Source: Larimichthys crocea (lineage: Eukaryota; Chordata; Actinopteri; Sciaenidae). From it: a stretch of 64,000 nt of DNA. Shown here in pieces: positions 35,691-47,439 of this stretch (position 1 is the stretch's first letter; every line of letters begins with the position of its first letter). The notes beneath the pieces were generated by a model, which had not been told where the DNA came from, did not search any database, and worked only from the letters and a program-made list of their open reading frames with translations. Made by a program: the position numbers and the translations under genes. The DNA lies in contig NC_040018.1 of assembly GCF_000972845.2 (NCBI RefSeq), positions 8,590,140 through 8,654,139 of the forward strand. The letters are read 5' to 3'.

Positions 35691-36058
35691 CTCTCTCCTT
35701 GTACGATTTCTCTTTCGATTTTTCCTCCAGCTTTCTGTCCCCCTGCGTATGCTGATTTATACTTTTGGTTTGTGAGGGAAGATGGCAGAGATATCTTAAC
35801 GGAGCTACATACAAACACACACCTGTACACTGTCTGTTATAACAGATGGTATGGAAGGTAGTTAAGGGGCTTAAATGCTATTGATCAGCCGGGGAAATCA
35901 ATTGACAGCGCATACGCACAAAACCACAGACGAGCATCTGAGTGCACTCACAACGCACTCTCTTCTAATAGACAACTCGTAGATGTGGGTTTGCATGGAG
36001 AGAATGTTTAATGCTAGAGTAACTTACCATCAGTTGAGCTGCACTGGGAGCTGTGGGT

Positions 36059-36081
36059 CTGTGTGTGTGCGTGTGTGTGTG
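36059..36081. repeat. (GT)n microsatellite
   Basis: A GT tract of about 11 units with one C interruption. Confidence 0.92.
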
Positions 36082-36456
36082 TTTGTTAGAGGGCATACGA
36101 GGGGATCAAGTGTCTTTAGTTTCATTTCCTCTCATCCGTTTGCTGTGCCAAAGAAAACAACGCTTCATAAAGTCACTCCGAGTGCAGCAGAGGAAGTCTC
36201 CCCGTCTGTTTTAGCAGTAGACAAGTTATAAAGTTCACAACCATTTGGTGGTCCGTATGAAAGTCCCTGCTACGAGCCTCTAACTTGCCAGACATTCAAA
36301 CTGAGCCTTTAATAACTGATTTTGGGCACAAAAACAAGTTGGAAAAACAAACATTGAGCTATTGACTTTAAAGCTGACATGGTGAACTTGTAGCAAACAC
36401 TGCTAGATGTAGATTAGTAACATCATTTGCTAAATAAATCTAATATTTTCTCTTGT

Positions 36457-36765
36457 AGCTCTGTTTTTGGTCTCTACCAACTGCCAACTGAGTGATATAT
36501 GTGGCTCTTGAGCTGCTTAATGCTCCACTATGTTCACAAGCTAGTCGCTTACTATGTCTGAGTGCTGTTTGGTTCTGGTTCTGTTTGGTACGGTGGGTTT
36601 TTTTTAGAGCTTTTTCATGTGCTATGAGAGTGAACCAAAACAGTTGCAGGGCAGACAGCTATACAATGAGCTGTAACTCACTATAAAGCTCCATAAAGCC
36701 AGAGGAAACTGCAGAGTCTGGTAATTCTGTGTTGGTTCATCACTATGAGCAACCACTTTCACATT
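36457..36765 (+). repeat. interspersed repeat, GGTCTCYACCAACT family, copy A
   Basis: Aligns in order and orientation with 52331-52630: a TGGTCTCTACC start, CTGCTTAATGCTCCACTATG, then TTCACAAGCTAG, GAGCTTTTTCA, GAACCAAAACAGTTG, GGCAGACAGCT, CTCCATAAAG and CTGCAGAGTCTGG. I recognise the family as common in spiny-rayed fish. It has no coding capacity and its class is unknown to me. Confidence 0.8.
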
Positions 36766-36849
36766 GTTACATCGTTTTCCTATTGTCATTTGCTACATTA
36801 AAAAATAGAGCCACTTCAGACGATTCTGAATATTTGCAAAACAAATTCA

Positions 36850-37650
36850 AACTGGACCCTGACAAGGTGTGAACATGGCACAGCAGCCAAGCATGACTAA
36901 CAGGAGTAAAGTGTGCTCAAAATGTGGTAACACCATCAGACTGTCAAAGCGTAGCAAGGATGTGCCAATCCATAGAATATGGTGATGTGGGGGCAAAAGC
37001 TCTGGAGGACGGGAATGAAGGACACCTGGAAAGAAGCCACGTATGCAGGACTCAGGAGGCCGGTAGTGATGGCAGAACTCTTGTGGAGACTGGTGACGAG
37101 GCTGTAGGTCAGGTCTAGAAGCTGGCTGGAATGCAGAGCAGATGGCTGGCAACAAGGCTGCTGGGCTGGAAGCCCAGGAAACAGGAGGTTGCTGAAGTTC
37201 AACCACAGGAGACTGCCACAGCAAAGGAAGTGGTGACTACCACAACATCAGAGCTAGAGACTGCTGTGTCACTGGAAGTGGAGACAGCCACTGTGCCAGA
37301 CTGCCAACACCAATAGGAAGTCCCAGATCCTCTGTCCATCTTCTAGGCACATGATTCGGTCAGTTTGTACTGTCACAATAGCAAGAAGAGAAAGCAGAGA
37401 AACAGATAGAAGGATTGGACCCAAACATACAGAGGCCAAGCAGGTGCATTCAAAATATTTAATGTTCAAACACAAAACACAAAAAGGCTTATGGATGGTC
37501 AGGCTGACACAGATCAAAACTAATTATTCGGTCCAGTGGAAGCAAACAAAAACAAGCAGAATATTAAATCTTTTAGAACCAGGTAGAAAGTCAAAAAACA
37601 ATGCCAGCATCCAAGAACAAGCTGGAACACTTGACCTGGAGACAAAGATG
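36850..37650. mobile_element. composite repeat region, partly ACCCAAAC family
   Basis: The 36990-37310 part is purine-rich, with degenerate GGCTGG, CAGGAGG and GAGACTG words like the interior of the element at 6605-7880. At 37405-37480 the word order GGATTGGACCCAAACATAC, AGGCCAAGCAGG and AATGTTCAAACACAAAAC matches the terminus of that family. The 125-codon minus and 111-codon plus frames across it carry no transposase or other domain. Boundaries are approximate. Confidence 0.45.
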
Positions 37651-37692
37651 GACCGACAAAGACTGAGGCAAAAACATAATAGATAAAAATCC

Positions 37693-37735
37693 AATACAAT
37701 AATAATAATAATACAATACAATAAATACAATAGAA
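37693..37735. repeat. (AAT)n/(ACAAT)n low-complexity tract
   Basis: Mixed AATAAT and ATACAAT units. Confidence 0.85.
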
Positions 37736-38054
37736 GGGAATGGCAAACCGGTGAAACTAATAAAGTGAGTGAAACTATCAAAATAAAACAGGAGGATGAG
37801 TTGGTAGAAAGTTTTCCATATGGGCAAAAGTCTATACAACGGTGCGGCTAATTTATAGATATTTCGCTCAATAGTCTGAAAATTATGGTAGTTACTATCG
37901 AAATGTGGACCGGAGACACAGATGCATTTATAGCTTTTAAAAAGAAACTCCACTGATTGTTACACTGACATTTGCACCAGTTTACTCATCATGAGGAGCA
38001 CTACTAATGTTGTGATTCTGGGGGAAGGTTTGTCAAGTCTGAGAAAAAAAACCC

Positions 38055-38464
38055 AGATGATGTCATGTCATGTCAGCTTGGGCTTGGCACCATAAATTTA
38101 TGGACCCCTTTGTCTCTTAGGAAATTGCTAAAAAAGCTTTTATGTTTAGGGCTTGTTCCAATTGGCACAATTTGCCTGCACATGTTCGTCCTCTGTCTTC
38201 ATTTGGCTTATTTAAACATGTTTTATTCTCTTATTTGAAAATGCTATCACTGACTCTATGATAAATTCTCCAAGGTTGTAACTCTTTTCTATTTTTGTTA
38301 CTGAGCAGATTGTCTGATTTTTTTCCCCCCCTTATTGTTTTGTTTCTTGTGCTCTGCCTTGTGCTTTGTATTGTTTTGTTTTCTATTTTTCCTTGTGAGT
38401 GTTGAAAACGAGATGATACATCTCAAAGGGGGTTTATCAGGATACAATAAATTTGATTTGATTT
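38055..38464 (+). mobile_element. LINE remnant, reverse-transcriptase C-terminus and 3' tail
   Basis: The plus frame across about 38092-38260 reads KFMDPFVS-stop-EIAKKAFMFRACSNWHNLPA followed by HVRPLSSFGLFKHVLFSYLK and a stop. This matches the C-terminal block of fish LINE reverse transcriptases (usual pattern GKxAFxxxAPxxWNxLP, later SLxxFKxxL). About 190 bases of untranslated sequence follow, with AATAAA at 38446-38451 and a TTTGATTTGATTT tail. The copy is heavily 5'-truncated and has one in-frame stop. It belongs to a different family from the 11032 and 29100 remnants, judging by its tail. Confidence 0.8.
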
Positions 38465-40090
38465 ATAGCGGAAAGCCCGTGCTGCAAACTTGGGGCATGG
38501 AGGTTGAAAGATGTGGGCATTTACCAAACGGGGAGGGTCAAACAAAAAGACACTATCAAGTTTCATTATGGGGAATCAGGATATCTTGGCCTCTGCTGCA
38601 TGGATTTTTTTGAGTATGCTTTTTTTAGCGTAATACTTAAACATCTGGCGAGAATATCAGTACAATTCATCCCAACCATCTGTCTCTAATCTGTCTTGGC
38701 TGTGTTTAGCATTTTTGATATCAGACAGTTATTGCATGAGAATGTATTAAGTGTGAATGGCATCAAAATGAATATCACTGGCTTTCAAATTAGCATAGTG
38801 AAAATGTGACTTTTACTTCCCGCCTGCCTCCTCTTCTTCCAACATGTCTGCCTGTCTACCTGCCACAGCGGCAGTTAAATCCTCCATGTGTTGCAGCCTG
38901 GTGAGGAAGCTCTTGTCTGTGACCACTGTATGCAAAACGTGGCATTAGTCACCAGCTAGCCTCCACTGACACGCCTGCAGTGTGAGTGAGATTAATGCCT
39001 ACTAGGGACACTTTATTATTCTCTCTCTCCCCTCCTCTGTTTCTCAGTCTCTCTCTCTCAGTCTTTCTGCCTCTCCAACCGGCCACACAATTAATTGTCT
39101 GCTGCGTGCCTCCCTCCTCTCCTTCCATTGCTTTATCCCTCCCTCCCCTCCCTCTTTCTCTTGCCAGAGTGACAGATGTGGAGAGGTACATGATATGGAG
39201 GGGAGAGATGGTGAGCGGGTGTGTGTTTAAGTGTGTGTCTGCGTAGGTGGGTGGAGCGGTGCAGGAACCCGTGCTTTTGGCCTTGACAAGCACCTCCCAT
39301 CCTTGGCCTACCCTTTCCTGCCAACAAACACACACACACTTACCAAGGATGTCCCTACAGGCCAAAGCTCAGGCTAGTTTCAGGGGGAGATACTGTATCA
39401 ATCTTATGACTTACTGAACTGATGTAGTGTTTTTAATATAGGTGGCTTATGTGATTTTGTATTTTCACTATCTCACGGAACATTAGGTTTACTTTTACAT
39501 GACTTGATAAAATAAAGTGAGTGAGGACAGCTGAGTACAGACTGACATCAGGTGAAATCCAAACTTCAACCAAATGTTTTTGTGTAAATATGCATGGCTT
39601 CTTAGAATAAATTAGAAGTGCAAGTACTGAGAGAAAGAAATGCAATTTAAGCTAAGCAGAATCACAAAAAGCAGTGAGGTGCAGAGTAATGTCCATATGT
39701 ATATGGATATATAAATACCAGTGGAGATATATATGTAAATACATCAACAAGTGAAATTATTACACTAACGTATGTATGTCAAGTAGTTACACAGGAATTG
39801 GGTATACGTCAAATTGTACAGTGTGGGTGTAATGCAGTTGTAGACATTATACATAGAATATACAGCTGGATATAATCTGTGCTACAGATAAACATGACAT
39901 AGATATATACAGTAAGAGTAGAGTATAACTATGTGTAGTGGAAGTATGGATAGTCCAGGTAAGTGTGCAGTAGTGTGGTAGTGGTGAGGTGAGTCATTGG
40001 TGGAGGGGAAGAAAAACAGTTCAGTCCATAGAGGATGGAGTCAGGTGGAGAGGTAAAGAGAAGTCATTTCTATACTTGAACCAAGAGTCT
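38465..40090. other. non-coding stretch
   Basis: I see no gene. 39018-39160 is CT-rich and contains ACAATTAATTGTCTG near 39087. The 138-codon minus frame (38949-39365) runs through this CT-rich tract and is low-complexity. 39690-40000 is AT-rich with TATA-type words. Confidence 0.5.
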
Positions 40091-40119
40091 GTCCACTGTT
40101 GAAACCACACACCGCACCC

Positions 40120-40345
40120 GATCTGTACCTCAGTGCTGCCCGATTCGCACATGTGCAACAGTGATGAGCAAAAACTGCTACTGTAGAAACATGGCAGTGT
40201 AACATGGTGGAGTCCCTGGATTTAACTACAGACTCCCTTCATTCTCAAGTAATGACAACATGATTCTTTAGGTGATTATACACATGCCTATGAATATTGT
40301 GTTTAATAGTAAATCCACAGTTCCTGTTACACTGGTCCTTTAAGT
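40120..40345 (-). mobile_element. MITE remnant, GGTCCAGTGTG family, copy 2
   Basis: TACTGTAGAAACATGGCAG, AACATGGTGGAGTC, TAGGTGATTATACACATGCC and a TTACACTGGTCCTTTAA end appear in the order expected for this family, opposite in orientation to the copies at 5735 and 61959. Confidence 0.65.
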
Positions 40346-40934
40346 TTAAGTGTGTATAAATATATTATTGATTTAATGATATTTATGTTATGATATGTTA
40401 TGATATATGTTGACACATCATCTCACTGACTCCCCAAACATTGTTTGATTGTGAGATTGTTTGTCTATGGAACTATTGCAGAATGAAGTTCAGTAGATCT
40501 GCTTCATATTCTTATCTTCTGTATGAAAGTTTATGTCAAAGTATTATCCGTATGCATTTTTATGAACTATGATTATCTGGACGCAGGCTTCATCTCTCTC
40601 GTGCACACACACAGTGTCATTTCCTTTCCTGTATGTTGGTGTTTTCTGTTTGTTGTACTGCTGTGTAATACATACTAAAATGATGTTAAATAAGTGTTAA
40701 TAACTCTTAGATATAAATTATCCTGGCCATTGAAATTAATGCAGAACCATAAATTTTGCATTGAATTTTATTTCTCCCCAACTCTGATTGCCTTCTGGCA
40801 TCCCTGCTGGGCACCATTTCATTAAGAAACACTAACATTTGTCATTTTGTGAGGTGTTGATGAATTCCCTATTTTTCAGTTAGATATGATGTCTTTTAAG
40901 GATAAAAAATATGATACTATATTTACTACTTTAA

Positions 40935-41042
40935 AAGCCCAGTGAGTAAGATTTAGGGGACTTTATTTATATGTTTTTGTAACATTGCAATACATTATGT
41001 TACGTTATATTACGTTATGCTATGTTAAGTCATGTTATGTTA
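40935..41042. repeat. MITE end and ATGTT/ACGTT degenerate tandem
   Basis: AAAGCCCAGTGAGTAAGATT at 40935 resembles the terminus of the GGTCCAGTGTG family. It is followed at about 40991-41042 by a degenerate tandem of ATGTT/ACGTT/TATTA units, possibly grown at the transposon edge. Confidence 0.45.
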
Positions 41043-41499
41043 GAATTAATATTGGAACCAACAATGTTTCTGGTGTAACCAGGGGATAATTGGAAAATGG
41101 ATAACCGGCCTTCCATCGCAGTCGAAATAGCAACTTACGTGAGAATGATGACAAAGACACAATTCTATCATCTCTATAAACAGATTTAGAAATCAGCATC
41201 TGAATGTGTAACTTTAAAAAAAGATAATAAAAAGCTAAACTTTTTTTTTTTTTGTCGTTGATGATACTCGTTAAGTTCCGTGATTGCATTTCGGCTAAGA
41301 TGTTAGGCCTATTTGCTCTCTGCATGGGTCATTATGACTAAATCTGGCTAAAATGAGACTTTTGCCTACAGATCGGGCATCCATATGCAGATATCTGTTA
41401 ATAGGGATGACCTTAGAGTGAGGCTTTTATATCTACAGATGCAAGTCCTCTTCAGCAGAGATGAAAACAAACCAAACATTCATCAATTCATTATATTTT

Positions 41500-41575
41500 G
41501 CTTGCTAGGAGATTGAGGATAAGGTGAGGGGTTGCAACCAGCAACTACACCACTAACTGAAATAGCTGAAAGTAA
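41500..41575 (+). mobile_element. short MITE fragment, GGTCCAGTGTG family
   Basis: GGTGAGGGGTTGCAACCAGC followed by AACTACACCACTA matches the corresponding segment of the copies at 5735 and 61959. Only this piece is preserved. Confidence 0.45.
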
Positions 41576-42189
41576 AAGCATGCAAAGTATGTGCTTTTAA
41601 AAAGAGTAACTTGATATTTCTCATTTCTCTAGGTGAATTATTGCTCAAAAGGTGGATCAGAACAACTGAAGTGGAAGTGTTTACCCTACCCATGTCCATG
41701 GCTGCATTTCTTATGAGTAACCAAGGTGATGTTAATGTACATTATTTCTTCATAAATCACGTAAACATGCATTTGTACATCCCTTCCCTATCTGAGAAGG
41801 TTCACGCAGTCCTCTGATGTAGATGTTAAGGATAGCATATCTTTGATATGTGTCTTCATCTGTTAATCCCACACACTTAACATACCTCTGTCTGTAGTGG
41901 CCATATTTTACGTCAAGTGGTTTGATGGAGAGACGGGACTAAAGAGGTAGAGAGAGAAAAAAAAGGCAGGGGAGTGGGGGCGTAGCAATGACGAAGCTGA
42001 CAGGACACAACATAAACTGTTAGCCATGAAAGACTTGACTCCACGTTTTCACAGGGAGATGTTGAACAGATGTTATGGTGAACTGTACATACACACCTCT
42101 ACACACACCCCACCGATCAGAAAACGTGACACATTTTTCAGCCACAGGGAAGAAAAAAAAGAAAAAGGAGAGACGGGGAGAGAGCAAAC

Positions 42190-42335
42190 ATTCTTTAAAA
42201 GTTGACATTAGGTATTCAGACGCCAGAGAGCAAAGTGCCGGCAATTAAACCAATCAATCTTGTTGTTGCTTTGGAGCCAACATCTGGTCCAGTGGTCCTG
42301 GTAGACCACTGTCTATGTGTAGGGTGTGGGGGTTT
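42190..42335. promoter_or_regulatory. candidate non-coding regulatory block
   Basis: A repeat-free block just left of a dense microsatellite cluster. It holds GGCAATTAAACCAATCAATC at 42240-42259, combining a homeodomain core, a CCAAT word and a PBX-like ATCAAT word. Confidence 0.25.
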
Positions 42336-42368
42336 GGGGTGGACTTACACTTTGAGCTGTCCTTCAGT

Positions 42369-42370
<2 letters not shown>

Positions 42371-42416
<46 letters not shown>

Positions 42417-42418
42417 TG
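42371..42418. repeat. (CT)n microsatellite
   Basis: A TC tract of about 16 units, one G interruption, then about 6 more. Confidence 0.96.
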
Positions 42419-42435
42419 AATAAGTAGAAAAAAGG

Positions 42436-42472
42436 CTCACACACCCACACACACATACACATACACACACAT
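42436..42472. repeat. imperfect (CA)n tract
   Basis: CACACA/CATACA units. Confidence 0.85.
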
Positions 42473-42584
42473 CCCCTCGTCCCAGGTCCGTACGGGCCTG
42501 ATGTCAGCCAGTTCTGCTGTGTTGTTTCCTTTTGTTATAAATAACAACAGGCCACCTGGACTCCTCCAGCCCGTTACCACAGCC

Positions 42585-42588
<4 letters not shown>

Positions 42589-42622
<34 letters not shown>
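42589..42622. repeat. (TG)n microsatellite
   Basis: A perfect TG tract of about 17 units. Confidence 0.97.
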
Positions 42623-42623
<1 letters not shown>

Positions 42624-42725
42624 ACGTGGCAAGGCCTTAATGATCCCCCAGGCTAGCCAGGCTGAGCCGTGGCTCAAAGCAGAGCAGAGCACCTCATCCT
42701 GGGCTAATGGGACAATGGAGGATTT

Positions 42726-42730
<5 letters not shown>

Positions 42731-42766
<36 letters not shown>
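42731..42766. repeat. (GT)n microsatellite
   Basis: A perfect GT tract of 18 units. A further, imperfect TG-rich stretch with ACGCGCG-type words runs to about 42915. Confidence 0.97.
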
Positions 42767-42768
<2 letters not shown>

Positions 42769-43030
42769 CTCCAGTATGTGTGTGTTTGCACGAGTGCATG
42801 TGTGTATGCATGGAGTTTTTCTGCGTGCGTACGCGCGAACACGCATGCTTGCACGTATAAAAACCTGTATGTGTGTGTGTGTGTGTGCGTGTGCGAGTGC
42901 GTATGTGTGTGTGTTAATGGGACGGTGGAGGATTGGTTGGAGGACTGACTGGTGGCAGAGACGGATGGCCTGGGACAGAGACTGTGCTGACAACCAGTGA
43001 ATACGGGGCAACGTTGCAGAAAGGTCAACG

Positions 43031-43032
<2 letters not shown>

Positions 43033-43064
<32 letters not shown>
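43033..43064. repeat. (CA)n microsatellite
   Basis: A perfect CA tract of about 16 units in the opposite sense to the GT tracts at 42589 and 42731. The 169-codon minus frame from 42585 to 43094 is made of these tracts and is not a gene. Confidence 0.97.
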
Positions 43065-43067
<3 letters not shown>

Positions 43068-43985
43068 CTGACACACAAATACACACACACACACAAAATA
43101 ATGTCAGGAGAGGAAAAATAGGGGAGGTGTAAAAAGTGTGTGTGCCTCCTCTCTGCTTATGTGACTTTCAAAGTTTTGTTGGTGTGTGTCAGTGTGTGTT
43201 TAAGTATGAATGTGTCCGCTGCATATTTGAGGATGGAGCAAAGCTTCAGCGTCCAGACCTTCATGCTTTAACCCAGTGCAATTAAACTGATTTTCAGTGC
43301 AGGGACTCCAAACAAATGAAGGCATGTTGGTTAGAAACGTATACACTGATTGGTCCGAATTTAAAGGGAAACCCTGAATTAATGAGTGGAGAATAAAAAA
43401 TTGAGAAGCTTCCATATAGGGCACCAGAGGTCACTGATGGATGTGAAAATGATGTGAATCATACGCTTTTGGCCTTCACAGTCACCAGATCTCCACCCAA
43501 CTGAGCACTTTTGACAACGTGTTAGATAACACACTCCACCACCATCATCCAAACACCAGCGAAGCGTGGCTTTATGGTTCAAACACAGCGCTGAAGTCTT
43601 GTTTCGGCTGATTGGCATCACCTCCTGGCAACATCCCTCACAATGATTGGCTCGTTCTGAGTTGTGTTGTAATGTTCAAACGCAGGCACACGTGGCGGTT
43701 ATTAAAACATTACTCTGCAGTTTATGATCGTGCCAGTCCCATTTGCTGCTGCAGCTATCTCCATCACCCCAAAGTCCTCCTTACCTTGTATTTTATGTTG
43801 TTGATTTAACTGAGAGTTATGTTCATCTATGTTTATTAAGGGGGGGGGGGTTACTGTCTGACATACAACAATAACCTACTTAACATAACATTTTGGTATC
43901 TTTGCTCTAAACTGTGGTAATAAGTCACTTTATTCACCATTTAGGGTTTTAGGAGGGATTCTGAGAGCAAGACAACTTACAAATA
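43065..43985. other. non-coding stretch, nothing recognisable
   Basis: I see no gene. A G-run of 10 bases lies near 43842. Confidence 0.5.
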
Positions 43986-44130
43986 TAGCACGGGTGCAAA
44001 GAATTGGTCAGTACCACTGTGTACTACGAATCTTTAGTAGCCCAGGTTCAAGTACATTCCCTTCACTCTTCTCTACTGTTCCTGTCCCTCTCTTCTGTCG
44101 CTGTCAAATAAAGCAAAATACCCCAAAAAT
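43986..44130 (+). mobile_element. tRNA-derived SINE remnant
   Basis: A B-box-like GGTTCAAGT at 44045-44053 follows AGTAGCCCA, as in tRNA-derived SINE heads. Next comes a pyrimidine-rich body (CTTCTCTACTGTTCCTGTCC) and the characteristic end TGTCAAATAAAGCAAAATAC with an A-rich tail. The A box is not clear, so the head is decayed or truncated. This tail is familiar from abundant fish SINEs. Confidence 0.65.
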
Positions 44131-44748
44131 AACATTTATTTTTACCTCTATGGTAGTACTAGAACCTACTACCGTCAACCTTCAGTCCTATTTGTAATGT
44201 GTACCTGCGTTTTGGGGGTTCACTGCTGGTGTAGGTTGTTGGTCTTGGTAAGTTGTAATGCAATTATACACTCCATGTTGTTTTCTGCTCAGTACTTTCT
44301 TTCACTTTTCGGCAGAGAGAAGCCCAGTAATGGGTTTCCAAAAAAACAAAAAAAAACAATCACAGCAATAGAATTCAAAGCTTGATGACAAGTCTGTGAC
44401 ATTTAAAATAAACCCAAGTGAGCAACGTGAATGGATGGGAATGAAAAATTACCTTTGTTTAAATTTTGCTTCTGTTTATTGTTTGTTTAGCTCTGATGTA
44501 ACCATTTTTATTAATTCATGTGTGCCGCGTACAAACTAAAACTCCCTGCAAGTCTTTCTTCCTGTTGGGAGAGTGATACATATCTGATAATCCCGACACA
44601 ATGACACTGCACTGTTCCTACCATGCGCTCATTCATATTAAACAAAAAGATTATTAAAAGATTATACAAAAACATCCAGTTTGGGAATATCAAAGTGGTT
44701 GAGGGAAGATTGATCCTCATGATTTGTGTGTACGAGTGTGTGTGTGGG

Positions 44749-44774
44749 TGTGTGTGTGTGTGTGTGTGTGTGTG
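44749..44774. repeat. (GT)n microsatellite
   Basis: A GT tract of about 13 units, preceded by imperfect GT-rich sequence from 44731. Confidence 0.95.
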
Positions 44775-45541
44775 CCAGGGGAAGTCCCTGTGGTCTGGAG
44801 CATATGTCTGGCCGTGCTAAAGTCACAGGGTTAAGTAGGATTCAGACCAGGGAATACACTGCTGCAGATCTGGCACTAATACAACAGTGCACCACCACTA
44901 ACACATGCATGAGTGCACAGTAGCACAGAGGTATCAGAGGCTGTTTAAAGCCATGAATGGCCACATTAAGTCCATACTTACACCCAAACACACTGTGATG
45001 ATTTACACATATGCATCTCTGTACACAAAACAGTGCGCTGTACGAGAATTAGAACAGAACGATGATGTTAAGAGATAGAATGATGCACAGGCTATGTGAA
45101 AGAGTAGTGTGCAAGAGAGGCTGTGCAAGCAACCTACAATCTGTGCAGCCTATGAAAACACAAGTGTGTGTGTGTGTGTTTGAGAAGGAAACACATGTAC
45201 AGTACACATGTCACAGAACTGTAGTATACGAGAGAATTTATTAAAAAAGGAAGGCAGTTTAAACTTCCAGTTCTTCTCCATGATGCTCAGGAAACTGAAT
45301 ATTTCATTCATTGTTTTTTTTGTTTTTGTTGTTTTTCAGTTTGTAGCTATGTGTAGCTGTCATGGCTGACACATTAGCAAAAACTTGCCTGAGAACAAGA
45401 GTTTGTGCATGACAGTATGATGCTAATGCTGTGGATGAGAGCAAATATGATTGTCCAAAACAGCCTGTCATGCACACTGGTGGATGGGTGCATCTACCTG
45501 CCTGCTAGATTGTAAAATAAAGGGTTAAGGAAAGCCATACT

Positions 45542-45545
<4 letters not shown>
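44775..45545. other. non-coding stretch, nothing recognisable
   Basis: I see no gene. A short GT patch lies at 45163-45180 and T-rich sequence near 45311-45335. Confidence 0.5.

Positions 45546-45575
<30 letters not shown>
45546..45575. repeat. (GT)n microsatellite
   Basis: A perfect GT tract of about 15 units. Confidence 0.97.
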
Positions 45576-45577
<2 letters not shown>

Positions 45578-46915
45578 TTGGTCCTGCCTTAACGTTTTGG
45601 TCCAGCTGGGTCAATGTCCATCCTTGCGAGCCCCCAGGCAGACATCCACACCCTTGATCTCCATTTCTTTCTGCCACACAAACACATTTTCCGCAAGCTG
45701 CAATAGATGATGATTGTAATCTAAAATAAATTAAAGGGGAAAAACACAGGAGAGGGGATTGGGGGGGGCACAGAAAGAGGGGGTGTGTGGGGAGAAAGAG
45801 AGGGGGGGACCAGAAGGGAGAGAGACAGAGAGCATTATCACCTTGGCCGAGCATCAGGAGTTAGAAAAAGAAAAAAACAAAAAAAAAAAAACAAAAGAGT
45901 GGGAGAGAGAAAAGAAGGTCCACGGGCAAATTCATCTTCCCCTGCTACAATCAATCTCTGGCCAAAAGAAATACACAATAACTAGGCAGGAAGAGGCCAA
46001 GATTAATGGGCCACCGACATCTCCACTGACCAGCATCCACCTCCACCCAATACCACCTCTCTCTCTCTCTCTCTCCCTCTCTCTCTCTCTCTCTCCCCCT
46101 TTCTTTCACATGCCCTCTTTCTTTCTTCAGCCTGTCTTTCTCACCCCATCCCTCTTTCTCCCCTCACACTTTTGCTCTCCCTCTCCCAGAAAAGCCTCAT
46201 ACTTTTTTTTTTCCACCCCCTCCCCCACACACACACACACCTTGTCTCTGCCACATGCGGTGATCTATCGTTTCTGCTGACTGTTTTACAAGTGCATTAG
46301 CAAGCTGTAATGAGAGCGGCCAGTCACTGAGCAAATGCATGCAAGGGCAAACAAGGCCACGCATGCCCACTCACTAATCTTTTGGTTACCATGTAACTTT
46401 TTTTTTAATGTTTACTCCATACACATGTTAATTTATCAGATGTGCGTTTACATTTTGAAGTATGTCAGGACAAAAAGGTTAACAAAAAAAACAACGATTC
46501 AATTACATATTCTGTGGACCTTTTAGAAAGATGTTTTAAAACACAAGCTCATTGTTTTAGTTCCGACAATGTCTGCCATAAGGTTTGTCTTTTTATTATT
46601 ATTTATTACAGCTGAAACAGAAAGCAGTAAAGATGTGGAGTGGGGCTTTGGAGGTCATCTAAGGCAGCTTATATAAATTATGCTACATTTCAACACAACT
46701 AATACACATGGCTAATTGTGATCCGAAAGTCACTCTAATTTTACATGCCATCTCCATCTTTGAGTTTCATGTGAGCAAAGAGACAACTGTTGTTATTATT
46801 ATTAATGTAGAAATCATCATTTGTTTAGTGTGGAAAGCTGCAGGAGAGCTTGCAAGTTGTGTTTCCCCAAATCTCTACAACTATTCCAGTGTTATCCACA
46901 GTGCCCCCCCTCCCT
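45576..46915. other. non-coding stretch with purine- and pyrimidine-rich tracts
   Basis: I see no gene. 45760-45930 is purine-rich (GGGGAGAAAGAG, long A-runs) and 46052-46215 is pyrimidine-rich with CT tracts at 46055-46095. The 173-codon plus frame (45759-46280) is entirely this low-complexity DNA and is not a gene. Confidence 0.6.
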
Positions 46916-46919
46916 CTGT

Positions 46920-47090
46920 GTGTTTGTAAGTGTGACTGGGTGTGACCTCCGGTTTTCTCTCTCACCTGCCTAATCACTACAACACCTGCTTCCCATCATC
47001 CAATCGACATGCAGAGGATAAAAGACCGTCAAACCTCCCAGGCGTGTTTGCATTTGGGGTCTGCTACCATTCAACATAACAACAAAGTTA
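46920..47090. mobile_element. fragment of the ACCCAAAC element family
   Basis: CTCACCTGCCTAATCACTAC, CACCTGCTTCCCATC, GATAAAAGACC and GTTTGCATTTGGGGTCTGCT appear in the order seen at the end of the same fish repeat family as 6605-7880, in reverse complement. Only the terminal part is present. Confidence 0.45.
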
Positions 47091-47439
47091 CCAAACTCCA
47101 TAAAGTCACATAGCCACATTTATGGAAAATAAGTACAGACTGCAGTTTTCCTTTAAAGCCACATTTTATATTATTATATAATATTTTACTTTTTTTTTTT
47201 TACGTTTGACGTTGGGTTTTTCTACTAATGCCATAAAAATTTAAAAGGTGATGTCTGAAATGGAACTGAAAAATGTCATTTTGCCAATTAGCCGTATACT
47301 AGTGCTTTGAATTGTCTCTGCACAGTGACATGTGACGTGACATTTGAAACCAAGGGGACCATGAGGAGAGAAATGTAACCAATATGATAATAATAATAAT
47401 AACAATAAACAACGTTCTCGTGCACGAGCCTCTCCGTAG

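Noticed and set aside
38949..39365. 138-codon minus-strand open frame
   Set aside because: Driven by the CT-rich tract at 39018-39160 (arginine-glutamate runs).
42585..43094. 169-codon minus-strand open frame
   Set aside because: It is made of CA/GT microsatellite translation (threonine-histidine and cysteine-valine runs).
45759..46280. 173-codon plus-strand open frame, the longest in the window
   Set aside because: It is purine-rich then CT-rich low-complexity DNA with no domain, and the frame follows the repeats.
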